Assembly (NCBI RefSeq): GCF_016774335.1
Contig: NZ_JAETWA010000030.1
Coordinates: forward strand, 62,001 to 126,000
Direction: 5' to 3'
Source of the DNA: Luteimonas saliphila
GTDB lineage: Bacteria; Pseudomonadota; Gammaproteobacteria; Xanthomonadales; Xanthomonadaceae
Length of the DNA stretch: 64,000 nt
Shown in pieces: positions 33,282 to 41,761 of this stretch (positions are counted from its first letter, which is position 1; each line of letters begins with the position of its first letter). A program made the translations under genes and the position numbers. The notes under the pieces are model-generated. The model did not search any database. It was given only the letters and a program-made list of their open reading frames with translations, and was not told the DNA's origin.

Positions 33282-33536
33282 TCATACCCTCCGACAAACG
33301 GGTATGCCGCACATGTAGACCGGGCTCCCATCGGACTCGGTACCGACCACAATGCAGGCGCTGCTGCAGACCGTCGTGCCGCCGCCCCCGCCACTGCCGC
33401 CACCGCCACCCCCGCCGATGCCTCCATAGGACGGCGGGGGTGGCGAATAGGGCGGGGTGCAGATTGTGGTCGCGGGCACGCCTGGCCGGCCCGGCACGGG
33501 CGGGATGAAAACCGGCGCTGGCACCTTGCGCAGCAT
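33282..33536 (-). CDS. Small Pro/Gly-rich protein with paired cysteines
   Basis: 84 residues. PAPVFIPPVPGRPGVPATTIC, then PPYSPPPPSYGG, an almost pure glycine loop, then TTVCSSACIVVG and VYMCGIPVC. Five cysteines lie around the glycine loop. Start ATG overlaps the upstream stop by one base (TAATG) and the stop lies beside the next start, so it is translated in the chain. Codon use matches its neighbours. Function unknown. Confidence 0.65.
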   Translation of the reverse strand: MLRKVPAPVFIPPVPGRPGVPATTICTPPYSPPPPSYGGIGGGGGGGSGGGGGTTVCSSACIVVGTESDGSPVYMCGIPVCRRV

Positions 33537-34015
33537 TACTGCAGTGGCACCAGGGAGTACGTGAACCCGGCCAGGCCAGTTTCGGCGGTGCCGTTGTCGG
33601 TCAGCGTATCGCTGGCCAGGCGCGCAACCGCAGTCGAGTTGGGCCCGCCTGCGGTGCACTGCAGGCGCGGCGTGTCGGCCGCCCCCTGCCCGTCGTCGCC
33701 AGGTGGACACCAGCGGATGAAGGTGGGCGCCAGCGAGGACTCAGCGGCTTGCGCGCCGGAGAAGCTGATGAGTCCGCGCCACGACTCACTGGGGTTCTTC
33801 GCAATGGAATGGTCGTCGGGGACGTCGAAGGTGAGACCGGTGGTGCCGTCGCCCGACTCGGTCAGGATGGACAGCAGCGTGTGGTCATTGACCATGTCGA
33901 GGGCGTCGCCCGCGCCGGCAGGCAGGGGGCCGGAGAACACGTAGCCGAAGCTACCATCGAGCTCGGCCTTGAAGGCGTCGAGCATGGGTTCGGCAAGGCC
34001 GCGGGTCATGCGCAT
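33536..34015 (-). CDS. Phage structural-module protein, unknown
   Basis: 159 residues, ATG at 34015 with GGAGAG six bases upstream. The N-terminus is helical (TRGLAEPMLDAFKAELDGS), followed by a beta-rich body with DGTTGLTFDVPDDHSI and a hydrophobic C-terminus. It is similar in length to the next upstream gene product and may be a paralogous tail component. No assignable family. Confidence 0.68.
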   Translation of the reverse strand: MRMTRGLAEPMLDAFKAELDGSFGYVFSGPLPAGAGDALDMVNDHTLLSILTESGDGTTGLTFDVPDDHSIAKNPSESWRGLISFSGAQAAESSLAPTFIRWCPPGDDGQGAADTPRLQCTAGGPNSTAVARLASDTLTDNGTAETGLAGFTYSLVPLQ

Positions 34016-34018
34016 TTG

Positions 34019-34498
34019 TCACTCTCCAGGCAGCGGTGGCGTTGCGAGCCACCAGTAGTTGATGTCGATCGAGAAGTCGGCACTGATGCCGAGGGTTGGC
34101 AGGAAAAACTGGGCGTCGGTCAGGGCGCCGATCAGGTCAATCGCGCCGTCGATGCGTGGCAAGGACAGGCTCGATGTGCCGGGATCTGCGACGGGGCCGA
34201 CCAGACGCGCCCAGCCGGCTATTCCGGTGGCGCTGCCGATCAGGCGCCACGCGTCTGTGAGGCGCTTCATCACCTGGCGGCCTGATGCGTCGAAGCGCAG
34301 CCCAGCCGTGGGGCTGCCGGGTGTCCAAACCGCGCCGTTGCGCGTGATATGCCCGATCAGGTCCCCGGTCACTGGCAGGTCCGCGCTGGTCGGCTGCGTA
34401 CCGGTGCGGACCTCGAAGCAGCCCCCATCGAAGATGGAAGCGAAGGAAGCGCCAGCGTTGCGGCGCGCGAGGTAGCCGGTGGACAAGCGAACGGACAT
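34019..34498 (-). CDS. Phage structural-module protein, unknown
   Basis: 159 residues from ATG at 34498 (MSVRLSTGYLARRNAGASFASIFDGGCFEVRTG). The phrase 'STGxxxxxLxxxSFxxIFxGGxxxxxTGxQP' is one I associate with phage tail or baseplate proteins. The rest is beta-rich. Ends three bases before the next gene. Confidence 0.68.
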   Translation of the reverse strand: MSVRLSTGYLARRNAGASFASIFDGGCFEVRTGTQPTSADLPVTGDLIGHITRNGAVWTPGSPTAGLRFDASGRQVMKRLTDAWRLIGSATGIAGWARLVGPVADPGTSSLSLPRIDGAIDLIGALTDAQFFLPTLGISADFSIDINYWWLATPPLPGE

Positions 34499-34506
34499 GG
34501 GTGCTC

Positions 34507-36420
34507 CTACGCCGCGCGGCGCCGCGCGCCGAGCAGCCAGACGGGGTGGTAGCGCGCGTCGTTGCCGAGAATGGTGTTCTCGGTGGTGTCCTCGCCGGGC
34601 ACCCCGGTCACAGCGCCGAGCGACGAACCGGTGATGTAGTCGAGCTTGATCCGGCGGCCATTGATCCCGCCGTTGGTGCTGTAGCTCAGGACGCTGTAGC
34701 CCTTGTACGTCGCGAAGCCCGGCAACGTGGTGTGGCCCAGACCGTCCACCTGGGTGTTCGCGCCGGTGTTGCGCGCGACCGCGGCCTTGCTCTGCAGGTT
34801 GCTCCATGCGCCAGCAGCAAACGCGAAACGCGTCTGGCCGGCCGTGGCCGAGATCCGGAACGGCAGCCAGTAGTGTGCGTGGAGCAGCGACACCTGGGCG
34901 TTGTGCACGCCCCCGGGCCAGCCCCCGTCGACCGCCCCGTACGCGTTCAGGTGGGCAAGCGCCAGCGGCGCTACAGCGCGCGTGGCCGTCTCGTTGAGCA
35001 TGAAGCGCACCGCGTCGTAGCTGCCGAGGGTCACCACTGCAGTGGCGTCGCCCCAAGCCACCTGCTCGGTGCCGTTGCTGCACAGCCTGAAGCTCAGGTC
35101 GAACATCCACTCGCCGGCCTGGATCGAGTCGGCCAGCAGCAGCAAGGTGCCCGCGCGCAGGTCGGCCCAGACAATCTGACGACGGTCGTAGCGCAGGGTG
35201 TCAGGCGCCTCGGTGACTGCCATGGCCAGGTAGTCGTGCTCCCCGATCCGGTAGAACAGCGCGTTCTCGAACCCGTTGTAGGGCTTGCGCACGATCGCGA
35301 GAGTGGCCTCCCCGTCCTCGGCAATGACGGCCGGCGCGTTCGCGCTCAGGGACACTACTTCCGTGAGTAGCTCAGCCTCGGCGCCCTCGATCTCCAGCAT
35401 GTGGCGCAGGTGCGACTCGCTGGGATAGATCACGCCGGCGCCGCGCTGGGTGAGCTCGAGCGCTGCCGGCGCGATGTGCGCAACCGCGGTGGTCACGTCC
35501 GGGCTGAAGTGCCACGGCGCGACGCCACGCGTGATGGTCCCGGCCCACAGTTCCTCGTGGCTGTTCCCGGGCACCGTGTATTGCATCGGGTCGGGCGTCG
35601 CCGGGTTGTGCACCAGCAGGAAGCGGCGAAGCGCGACCGAAATCGCACCGGCCGGCATGCTCGGAGACGACCACGAATCCGGCGACTGGCTCGCTGTCGC
35701 CGGCGGTGAATCGACGGAAATGTTCTCCGGCAGGTCGGCCAGGACCACGTACAGGTGCGTCTGCGTCATTGCGGCACCCAGCACCCAGCGCTCGACGAAC
35801 GGCTCGTCGAGTTCGTTGGCGTAGGCCTCCACGTCCAGCAGCACCTGGCCCAGGTGAAACACGTGAACGCCGTACTGCGCGCGCGGCAGGCGCCAGTCGT
35901 CGTACCAGTAGCGGCTGCTCGGGCCGTACCAGCTCAGCCGCTCGCCTGTGCTCGGCCGGACCCAGTCGATGTTCCCGGCCAGCAGCAGCCCCTGCGGGAA
36001 CATGCCGCCGTAGGTGCCCTTCTCGCCGGGGAAGGCCTCGAAGCCGTCGACGCCGGAGTCGTTGAAGAACGTCGTCCATGCCGGACGCAGTATCTGCTGC
36101 GGCCTGTCCGCGTCGATGCCCGCCGGCAGCGCCGTGGTGCGGGCCCAGACCACGAAGTCGTCGCGTACCACCGGGGGCGGGATGGTGGGGACCGGCGGCG
36201 CGGGCGTGATCGTGATGCGCGGGATCTCGCCATGCTTCTCGGCGGTGATGATCGTGCCGTCCTCGAGCTCGCGGTGCATCGCCAGCACGCCCAGCTCGTT
36301 GCGCGCCGCCTCTTCCATGACCTCGCCCAGCAGCTTCCTGCCGTCCGCGACGTACGGCGCCGCGGCTTGGCGGTCGCCGTTGACCCGGATGTGGGTCCAG
36401 TCGATGTAGCGAGCTGTCAC
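34507..36420 (-). CDS. Large tail structural protein
   Basis: 637 residues from GTG at 36420, which overlaps the upstream stop (GTGA). Starts TARYIDWTHIRVNGDRQAA. Many Trp, Tyr and His residues in a beta-rich body (GFEAFPGEKGTYGGMFPQG, DWVRPSTGERLSWYGPSSRYWYDDW). The open frame extends upstream but that part is out of frame with the preceding gene. Probably part of the tail hub or spike; inference from position. Confidence 0.72.
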   Translation of the reverse strand: MTARYIDWTHIRVNGDRQAAAPYVADGRKLLGEVMEEAARNELGVLAMHRELEDGTIITAEKHGEIPRITITPAPPVPTIPPPVVRDDFVVWARTTALPAGIDADRPQQILRPAWTTFFNDSGVDGFEAFPGEKGTYGGMFPQGLLLAGNIDWVRPSTGERLSWYGPSSRYWYDDWRLPRAQYGVHVFHLGQVLLDVEAYANELDEPFVERWVLGAAMTQTHLYVVLADLPENISVDSPPATASQSPDSWSSPSMPAGAISVALRRFLLVHNPATPDPMQYTVPGNSHEELWAGTITRGVAPWHFSPDVTTAVAHIAPAALELTQRGAGVIYPSESHLRHMLEIEGAEAELLTEVVSLSANAPAVIAEDGEATLAIVRKPYNGFENALFYRIGEHDYLAMAVTEAPDTLRYDRRQIVWADLRAGTLLLLADSIQAGEWMFDLSFRLCSNGTEQVAWGDATAVVTLGSYDAVRFMLNETATRAVAPLALAHLNAYGAVDGGWPGGVHNAQVSLLHAHYWLPFRISATAGQTRFAFAAGAWSNLQSKAAVARNTGANTQVDGLGHTTLPGFATYKGYSVLSYSTNGGINGRRIKLDYITGSSLGAVTGVPGEDTTENTILGNDARYHPVWLLGARRRAA

Positions 36421-37031
36421 GCGTCGGATTCGTCGATCGCGGCCAGGGCGTACTCGAGCGCCAGCTTGCCGCCGGCGGCCATGCCGGTCAGGTCGGCGTC
36501 GAACCTCGAGGCGGCGAACAGGATCCCGGTACCGGCCGACTTCGCCGACGCCTCGGCCAGCGCCGCGCCGCGCACGGTGTACGGGCCGCCCGCGGCGAAG
36601 GTGATGGTTGAGGCCGCCAGCGCCGCGGCGTTGGTCAAGTTCTGCGCGGTGGACGCCACGGTCGTCCATGGCCGGCGTGTCGACTCGGTGTAGGCGGTGA
36701 ACTCCGTCGCGGCCGCCACCCAGGTCGCACCGGTCCACGTCGCCGGCGGCGCCACGTCGCCACTGAACGGAGCGATGTACAGCGCTGCCGACGTGGCGTG
36801 GCCCGGGATCAGGTTCAGCACCTTGTTCAGGCCCTCGTTGACCACCCGGTTGGGCTTGTCGAAGGTCCAGGGCAAGACGATGCCTTCCGGCGTCGTGTAC
36901 TGGTGGGAGAACGCGCCGCCGATGAAGGCGCGGGCGCTGGCGATATACATGCTGCCGTCCTCGGCAATCTCGTGCGCATTCATGCGCAGCGCGCGGCGGA
37001 CATCACGGATGAAGGCACCGATCAGGTTCAT
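36417..37031 (-). CDS. Tail-module protein, unknown
   Basis: 204 residues. ATG at 37031 (MNLIGAFIRDVRRALRMNAHE) with GGAG seven bases ahead. Beta-rich Ala/Thr body after a short helical start; one segment (LPWTFDKPNRVVNEGLNKVLNLIPG) recalls phage proteins that cap or decorate tails. The longer in-frame reading to 37169 would cross the Cys-rich gene in another frame and was not used. Confidence 0.7.
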   Translation of the reverse strand: MNLIGAFIRDVRRALRMNAHEIAEDGSMYIASARAFIGGAFSHQYTTPEGIVLPWTFDKPNRVVNEGLNKVLNLIPGHATSAALYIAPFSGDVAPPATWTGATWVAAATEFTAYTESTRRPWTTVASTAQNLTNAAALAASTITFAAGGPYTVRGAALAEASAKSAGTGILFAASRFDADLTGMAAGGKLALEYALAAIDESDA

Positions 37032-37051
37032 GTTGCTGCTCCAGTTGAGGG

Positions 37052-37246
37052 TTACCACTTGCCTTTTGGACAGCTCTCGCTGGCCAGCCGAACCTTCACA
37101 GCGAGCAAGCACACGCACTCGCTGCAGAAGAGCTTTAGTGACGGGGTGGGGCCGGTCGCGTTTGGGCACGCCCTGCAGATCGCTGCGCGCTGGTCCGTGA
37201 GCGCAGACCGGGCCCGCTTAGTCCGGCGCCGCGTCGCGGGCGTCAT
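37052..37246 (-). CDS. Small Cys-rich zinc-binding-type protein
   Basis: 64 residues. Pattern C-x2-CP ... C-x2-C-x-C ... CP-x-GKW (ICRACPNATG, FCSECVCLLAVK, ESCPKGKW) fits a small zinc ribbon of a kind often found in the tail module of phages. The ATG at 37246 overlaps the upstream gene by 29 bases and lacks a clear ribosome site; no later start codon is available before the cysteines, so coupling to the upstream gene is likely. Confidence 0.62.
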   Translation of the reverse strand: MTPATRRRTKRARSALTDQRAAICRACPNATGPTPSLKLFCSECVCLLAVKVRLASESCPKGKW

Positions 37247-38537
37247 AGATCACGTGCGCGATCGCGCGGTCACGAATAGCCAGCCCCTGCGGCCGCGGGT
37301 TGCGCAGCGCGGCGATGTACTGCTGCAGGCCGTCGCCCTCGCGGAACAGCACGGCGGCGCGCGATGCGTCGTCGACCACGTGCCGCCCCTGATTCGGATT
37401 CACGATCACGCCGCCCATGCCGCCGACGCACACCTGGCCGTCTCTGGCGATCCAGACAGGCACGTCCTCGGCCGTCTCGAAGCCCAGCGCGGGGCCCGGG
37501 ATCCTGCGGAAGGACGCCGGCAACGCGCCGCTGGCCTTGCGGATGTTCTGGCCCCATGCCGCGGGGTCCATGCCTTCCAGGAAGTGAGTGCGCTTCGCCG
37601 CCGCCACATACACGCCCGATGCCTTGCCTTCGGCCGTCGGCGCGAACAGCTCGATGTCGCCGCCGAACCGGATCACGTTGCGCAGCGGGTCGGTCAGCCC
37701 ATAGCGCAGGGGCGGCGACCAGCGCAGGTAGCGCCCGTCGGCCACGAACTGCCGGCCGTTGAACAGCCCGACGATCTGCCCGGCCGGCATCGGCACCAGG
37801 AACTGCGTCTCGAGCTTGCGGCCGACCGCCGGCGTGCCCACCAGCAGCGTGCTCGTGCCCTGTAGAAGGGTCGAGTGCATCCGCAGGACCTGGTCGTTCG
37901 CGTCGCTCAGGTAGAGCGCAATGATCGCGGTGCCTGCCGGCTGCGGAATGCTGCCGAGCGCGATGCCGTTGCCTTCGGGCACGTCGATCACGGCTGCTTT
38001 CGGCGTGCCCGACTCGCGGCCGAGCGCGTCGATGAAGGTGACCGCCACCTGGTACCTGCCCGCGGGCAGTGAAAGGCCGGGCGCCAGCGACAGCGACGGC
38101 TGCCCTGCCGGGCACTCCGGGCCCCAGTCCGAACGCTGCAGCGCCATGTCGACCGTGCCGCAGGCCGTGGCGTTGGTGTAGAACACGCGATCGTTGATCC
38201 ACTCGTAGCTCAACGGTAGGTTGCCCACCGTCACGCCGAGCGGTTCGACGTCGCCGGGCCCAAATGCCACCATCAGCGCGCCGTCGTCCACGAACAGGCC
38301 GAACGGGCAGCGCGAATCCGACCAGTACGAATGCGCGAGCGTGGCCTCGTAGAAGCGCTCGCTGCCTGGCCGGCGGCGCGGGGTGCCGTCGTTGCGGATG
38401 TCGACGTTGTCGGCCTCGCGCAGGCCCAGCATGGGCCCGTCCTCGGAGCGCGGCATCGCGTCCTCGTCCACCGCGTTGAGCATGCCCGCGGGCCAGGGGC
38501 CCGCCTTCCACAGGTCCTTGTCGCGGACGCCGGCCAT
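37218..38537 (-). CDS. Tail/head-completion protein (beta-propeller-like)
   Basis: 439 residues from ATG at 38537. Blade-like repeats of ~45 residues (FGLFVDDGALMVAFGPGDVEPLG, YEWINDRVFYTNATACG, ALYLSDANDQVLRMHSTLLQG, LFNGRQFVADGRYLRWSPPLRYG). Position after the adaptor matches P22 gp10 or stopper/nozzle proteins, which are of similar length. The role is inference from order and fold impression. Confidence 0.7.
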   Translation of the reverse strand: MAGVRDKDLWKAGPWPAGMLNAVDEDAMPRSEDGPMLGLREADNVDIRNDGTPRRRPGSERFYEATLAHSYWSDSRCPFGLFVDDGALMVAFGPGDVEPLGVTVGNLPLSYEWINDRVFYTNATACGTVDMALQRSDWGPECPAGQPSLSLAPGLSLPAGRYQVAVTFIDALGRESGTPKAAVIDVPEGNGIALGSIPQPAGTAIIALYLSDANDQVLRMHSTLLQGTSTLLVGTPAVGRKLETQFLVPMPAGQIVGLFNGRQFVADGRYLRWSPPLRYGLTDPLRNVIRFGGDIELFAPTAEGKASGVYVAAAKRTHFLEGMDPAAWGQNIRKASGALPASFRRIPGPALGFETAEDVPVWIARDGQVCVGGMGGVIVNPNQGRHVVDDASRAAVLFREGDGLQQYIAALRNPRPQGLAIRDRAIAHVIYDARDAAPD

Positions 38538-38539
38538 GG

Positions 38540-39208
38540 CTAGATGAACTCCGCCGGCACGCCGACGACGGGCTGGATGCCCCACAGCCGGACCTCGGTC
38601 ATGTTGGGCAGCCGGCCTACCTTGGCCTCGAACGTCTGCAGGTGCGTCGCGGCGCGCTTTTCGTCGCCGAGCTCGCTGTCCTTCATGCTGAAGGCGCGGT
38701 ATGCGGCCCAGTCCAGCAGGTCCTGGTGGTAGTGCTCGGCGATGATCGGCGAGTCGCCGTCATCTTCCATCTGCTCTGCCTCGAGCGGCATGCGCCAGAC
38801 GCTAAGCTTCAGCGTGCGCGCGATGTCAGTCGGGCGGTCGAAGTAGAGAAAGCCCTCCTGGTAGTCCGGCACCCAGTACCGCGGCGAGCCGGGATCGGAC
38901 ATGTCCCAGTCGGGATCGCGCTTCAGCAGCCGCTTCGCGGTGGTGCCGGTCAGCGGATGGCAGTCGTTGAGGCGCGCGAAGCGCACGGCGAGGATCGCGG
39001 GGTTCAGCCGCACCCGCTGTGCGCCGATCGGCAGCTCGAACTGCGTGACCGTCGATGTGCTGTCGATCAGCGCGCGCTTGCGCAGGCACACCTGGCGCTG
39101 CGCATCGTTCAGGAAGCCGTTGAGCGCGTCGTCCTCGTAGAGGTAGGGCGGAGTCGCGTCGTCCAGGTAATCCCGACGCAACTCCGTCCTGAGCGCCTTG
39201 CGCTCCAT
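38540..39208 (-). CDS. Head-to-tail adaptor protein
   Basis: 222 residues. Begins MERKALRTELRRDYLDDA and continues with the pattern of phage adaptor proteins: a helix bundle recording LNDAQRQVCLRKRALIDSTS, a beta hairpin, and a C-terminal segment (AEHYHQDLLDWAAYRAFSMKDSELGDEKRAATHLQTFEAKV). It corresponds by order to P22 gp4-type proteins joining portal and tail. Its ATG shares bases with the upstream stop (TGATG). Confidence 0.8.
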   Translation of the reverse strand: MERKALRTELRRDYLDDATPPYLYEDDALNGFLNDAQRQVCLRKRALIDSTSTVTQFELPIGAQRVRLNPAILAVRFARLNDCHPLTGTTAKRLLKRDPDWDMSDPGSPRYWVPDYQEGFLYFDRPTDIARTLKLSVWRMPLEAEQMEDDGDSPIIAEHYHQDLLDWAAYRAFSMKDSELGDEKRAATHLQTFEAKVGRLPNMTEVRLWGIQPVVGVPAEFI

Positions 39209-39729
39209 CAGCCTTCAGCCCCAAGGTGGGCTTCCACCACGGCAATCCAGCTCGTGCGGGGCTTGTCGTCCTTGCGGTCGCGCTCGATCGCCAGCGCAGC
39301 GCGCAGGGCGGCGGCGTCGTAGGTGTTGACCTTGGCCTTGAGCTCGCGAACCGTCAGGTCGCGGATCTCGTCGACCACCTTGGCGTCGACGTCAGCCGCA
39401 GGCGGTGGCGGTGGCGCCGTGGTGGTGTCGCCGGCGGGCGGGCCCGCTGGAGGCGCTGCCGGCGGCGCGGGTGGCTGCTTCGGCGGGATGACGACGCCGC
39501 CGCTGGCCGGCACGTCGGCCTTGGCCTGGCCGTCGGGCACGACGCGGTAGACGTCGGGCTGCGACAGGAGGCGATGCAGGTGCATTTCCTCGGTGACTTC
39601 CGCGACGTGCGGCGCGCCGGGCGCATCGCTCTCGGGCTTGAAGTGGTAGTGACCCGCGGGCCACTTGTCGTTTGCGTCGAACGACACCTGCGAGCCTTGC
39701 GCTCGCCGGATCAGGCATTGGATTTTCAT
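39208..39729 (-). CDS. Structural-module protein with Pro-rich linker
   Basis: 173 residues. An N-terminal beta domain (MKIQCLIRRAQGSQVSFDA ... HYHFKPESD), a Pro/Ala linker (about 87-112) and a C-terminal helical domain (VDEIRDLTVRELKAKVNTY) of the SAP/Rho-N-like helical type that often binds nucleic acid or peptides. First gene after an intrinsic terminator, so its expression depends on read-through or a separate start. Confidence 0.7.
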   Translation of the reverse strand: MKIQCLIRRAQGSQVSFDANDKWPAGHYHFKPESDAPGAPHVAEVTEEMHLHRLLSQPDVYRVVPDGQAKADVPASGGVVIPPKQPPAPPAAPPAGPPAGDTTTAPPPPPAADVDAKVVDEIRDLTVRELKAKVNTYDAAALRAALAIERDRKDDKPRTSWIAVVEAHLGAEG

Positions 39730-39740
39730 CTGAGCTCCAG

Positions 39741-39764
39741 AAAAAAGGCCGCCCGAAGGCGGCC
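39741..39764 (-). terminator. Intrinsic terminator inside the structural operon
   Basis: On the minus strand the 7-bp stem GGCCGCC/GGCGGCC closes a TTCG loop and is followed directly by six T residues. It stands after the 39791-40264 gene and 12 bases before the ATG of the next gene, splitting the head genes from the tail genes. Confidence 0.88.
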
Positions 39765-39790
39765 ATAGGTGGCGGCTGGCCAGACTGCGA

Positions 39791-40264
39791 TCAGCCGTCG
39801 ATCGTCACGTCGTAGGGACGCGTGACCTGCTCGAACACCAGCACGCCGGTGGCCGCGATCGTGGCGTGTGCGGCCACTGCGGACAGGTAGATCGGCGTCG
39901 GCACGTCGCGCGCTCCGATCGGCGTCGCCGGCACCAGGAAGTCCTCTCCGGTAAGCACGACGGGGGTTTCCGATGCCGCGGACGCCCGCAGGGACGCCGC
40001 CGCACCGGCGATGCCGAGCGAGTAATCGCCGGTCGGGGAGCCGGCGGTGTCGAGCTCCGGGATGTCCATGCGGCACAGGTGCGGGACCAGCACTTCGCCG
40101 GCGGGGACTTCGCCGACCTGGATCCGGTCGGAGCTCGCGTTGGTGAACGTCGCCGGCGCGTAGGACGCGGCGAAATCGAAGGTGAAACGGTTGTAGGTGA
40201 GCTGGCCCGCATCCTCGCTGGCGCGGACGTTCTTGCTCACGCCGGGGTTGGCGTATTCGGTCAT
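39791..40264 (-). CDS. Putative head decoration / capsid-associated protein
   Basis: 157 residues (MTEYANPGVSKNVRASEDAG). Beta-rich with Ala/Thr/Val bias; DRIQVGEVPAGEVLVPHLCRMDIPELD resembles capsid-associated proteins that follow N4-gp56-type coat genes. Directly downstream of the major capsid gene and just before a terminator, the usual place for an abundant head protein. Family not confirmed. Confidence 0.7.
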   Translation of the reverse strand: MTEYANPGVSKNVRASEDAGQLTYNRFTFDFAASYAPATFTNASSDRIQVGEVPAGEVLVPHLCRMDIPELDTAGSPTGDYSLGIAGAAASLRASAASETPVVLTGEDFLVPATPIGARDVPTPIYLSAVAAHATIAATGVLVFEQVTRPYDVTIDG

Positions 40265-40308
40265 GGCGGTAGCCTCTTGGATCGTGCTGTGTGAACGGTG
40301 AACTGGGT

Positions 40309-40334
40309 GGGCTGGCGATCAGCATCGCCAGCCC
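40309..40334 (-). other. 11-bp perfect hairpin after the major capsid gene
   Basis: GGGCTGGCGAT - CAGC - ATCGCCAGCCC. It lies between the capsid stop and the next start, with no T-run. It may protect the 3' end of the abundant capsid message or act as a partial terminator or processing site. Confidence 0.6.
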
Positions 40335-40352
40335 GACGCGGCCCCAGATCGG

Positions 40353-41459
40353 TTATTCGACTTCGGGCGAGTACACGTCCGCGGCGATCGAGCCGTAGCG
40401 CTCGTTGTTGAACACGGTCGCCTTCACGCCGCTGATGCAGCCGGTGGTGATGACGATTTCGTTGCCGCGGTCGTCCGTTTCCTCGTTCCACTCCATGCGC
40501 AGGCCGTTACCCGGCGAACCGAAGGCCTGCACCATCGCCTGCATGCCGATGAACAGGTTGCGCGCTGCGGGCAGGTTCACGCCGACGCCGTAGTCGTCGA
40601 ACCGGATCACGCCCTGGTGTTCGTGCAGGATCACGTTGTTGTACATGCCCAGGCCGCCCTTGAAGATCGGGTTGTTCTTCCCGTTCGCGGCGGCCGCCGC
40701 CTTCTGGATGTCGAGCCACTGCCCGACCGACGTACCGCCGCGCAGGCGGAACTCGTCGGCCGGCGACATGAGGTACACGTACCGGTTCTCGCCATCGATC
40801 ATGATCGGCCGGATCTTGGGCTGGCGCTTGCTGCCACCGCCCATCGTCTTGGCCTTCGCGACCAGGCGATCGATCAGGGTCAGGCTCACGAAGTCCGTGT
40901 TGACCATGCTCGCCTTCGACGTCGCCGAGCCACCGTACAACTGGTGGTTCGCATCCGGCGGCTGCAGCGGGTTGCCGGCGAAACCGGCCCATTCGGTGTC
41001 CTCGATGAAGTCATCGTTGATACCGCGAGCACCGGCGGCGTAGACGTTGATCGCCTCGTCGTTCCAGCGCTGCCACCAGTCGGAGCTGAGCCGGCGGCAC
41101 AGCATGCGCAGGTCGTGCAGCACGCGCTTGCGCGTCATGCGGCCACCGGCCGAGACGCTCGAACGCACCTGGTCGATGCTCAGGGAGTCGGTGAACTTCT
41201 TGAGCTCTTCTTCCTTGCCCTTGATGCGGTCGTCGCCGTAGGTGGCGCGGCCGCGGAGCTGGGCGAACAGGTCGAAGCTGATGGTGTCGCCGGCGTCCGA
41301 TTCCAACTCGGTCAGGATCTGGATCGGAACCTCGGCATCCCTGCCCTTCTTGGCAAAGCGGTTGTCCCAGTAGGACTTGCGCGCCTTGTCGACGAACAGC
41401 ATTGCGGAAAAACGCTTGACGGCGCTGGGATCGCCAACGCCAAAGACGGTGCGGGCCAT
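40353..41459 (-). CDS. Major capsid protein, N4-gp56 family
   Basis: 368 residues. The start MARTVFGVGDPSAVKRFSAML, the helix SYWDNRFAKKGRD, the SDAGDTISFDLFAQLRG stretch, IDQVRSSVSAGGRMTRKRV and the DWWQRWNDEAINVYAAG segment all fit the N4-gp56 type of HK97-fold coat protein. ATG at 41459 has AGGAG seven bases ahead, the best ribosome site of the operon, as expected for the most abundant virion protein. Scaffold and portal lie upstream, decoration protein downstream. Confidence 0.92.
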   Translation of the reverse strand: MARTVFGVGDPSAVKRFSAMLFVDKARKSYWDNRFAKKGRDAEVPIQILTELESDAGDTISFDLFAQLRGRATYGDDRIKGKEEELKKFTDSLSIDQVRSSVSAGGRMTRKRVLHDLRMLCRRLSSDWWQRWNDEAINVYAAGARGINDDFIEDTEWAGFAGNPLQPPDANHQLYGGSATSKASMVNTDFVSLTLIDRLVAKAKTMGGGSKRQPKIRPIMIDGENRYVYLMSPADEFRLRGGTSVGQWLDIQKAAAAANGKNNPIFKGGLGMYNNVILHEHQGVIRFDDYGVGVNLPAARNLFIGMQAMVQAFGSPGNGLRMEWNEETDDRGNEIVITTGCISGVKATVFNNERYGSIAADVYSPEVE

Positions 41460-41548
41460 TACGGCTCTCCTTCTTCGGTGTGGCACTCATGCGCCTGGGG
41501 TTGGGTACGCGCTGGTCGCGCGCCGGCACTCTTGCGCCGTGGGATCTG

Positions 41549-41755
41549 CTACCGCGGCCGCTTGATTTGCGGCTCGCTCGCGCGCTCTGGCGCTGGTGAT
41601 GCGTGGCCGTTGACCCTGGCTGGGTCACGGGTGACTCGATAGTCCGACTCGATGCTCACCCGGGTACGGCTCCCCGATTTGGATTCTACACGCAGGACGG
41701 TACCTGTCCCGATGCGGAGCACGTCGCCGGGTGATAGATCGAGCTGGAGTGCCAT
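41549..41755 (-). CDS. CsrA-like small RNA-binding-type protein
   Basis: 68 residues. The stretch LQLDLSPGDVLRIGTGTVLRVESKSGSRTRVSIESDYRVTR lines up with the CsrA fold: G-[ED]-x-L-x-IG after the first strand, then a beta hairpin and an R/V-rich last strand with an Arg where CsrA has its RNA-binding Arg44. CsrA binds GGA motifs in mRNA leaders as a dimer. The C-terminal 20 residues are a basic tail. It sits between scaffold and coat genes, so it may tune translation of capsid mRNA or host targets. Assignment is by eye and tentative. Confidence 0.55.
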   Translation of the reverse strand: MALQLDLSPGDVLRIGTGTVLRVESKSGSRTRVSIESDYRVTRDPARVNGHASPAPERASEPQIKRPR

Positions 41756-41761
41756 GCCGTG

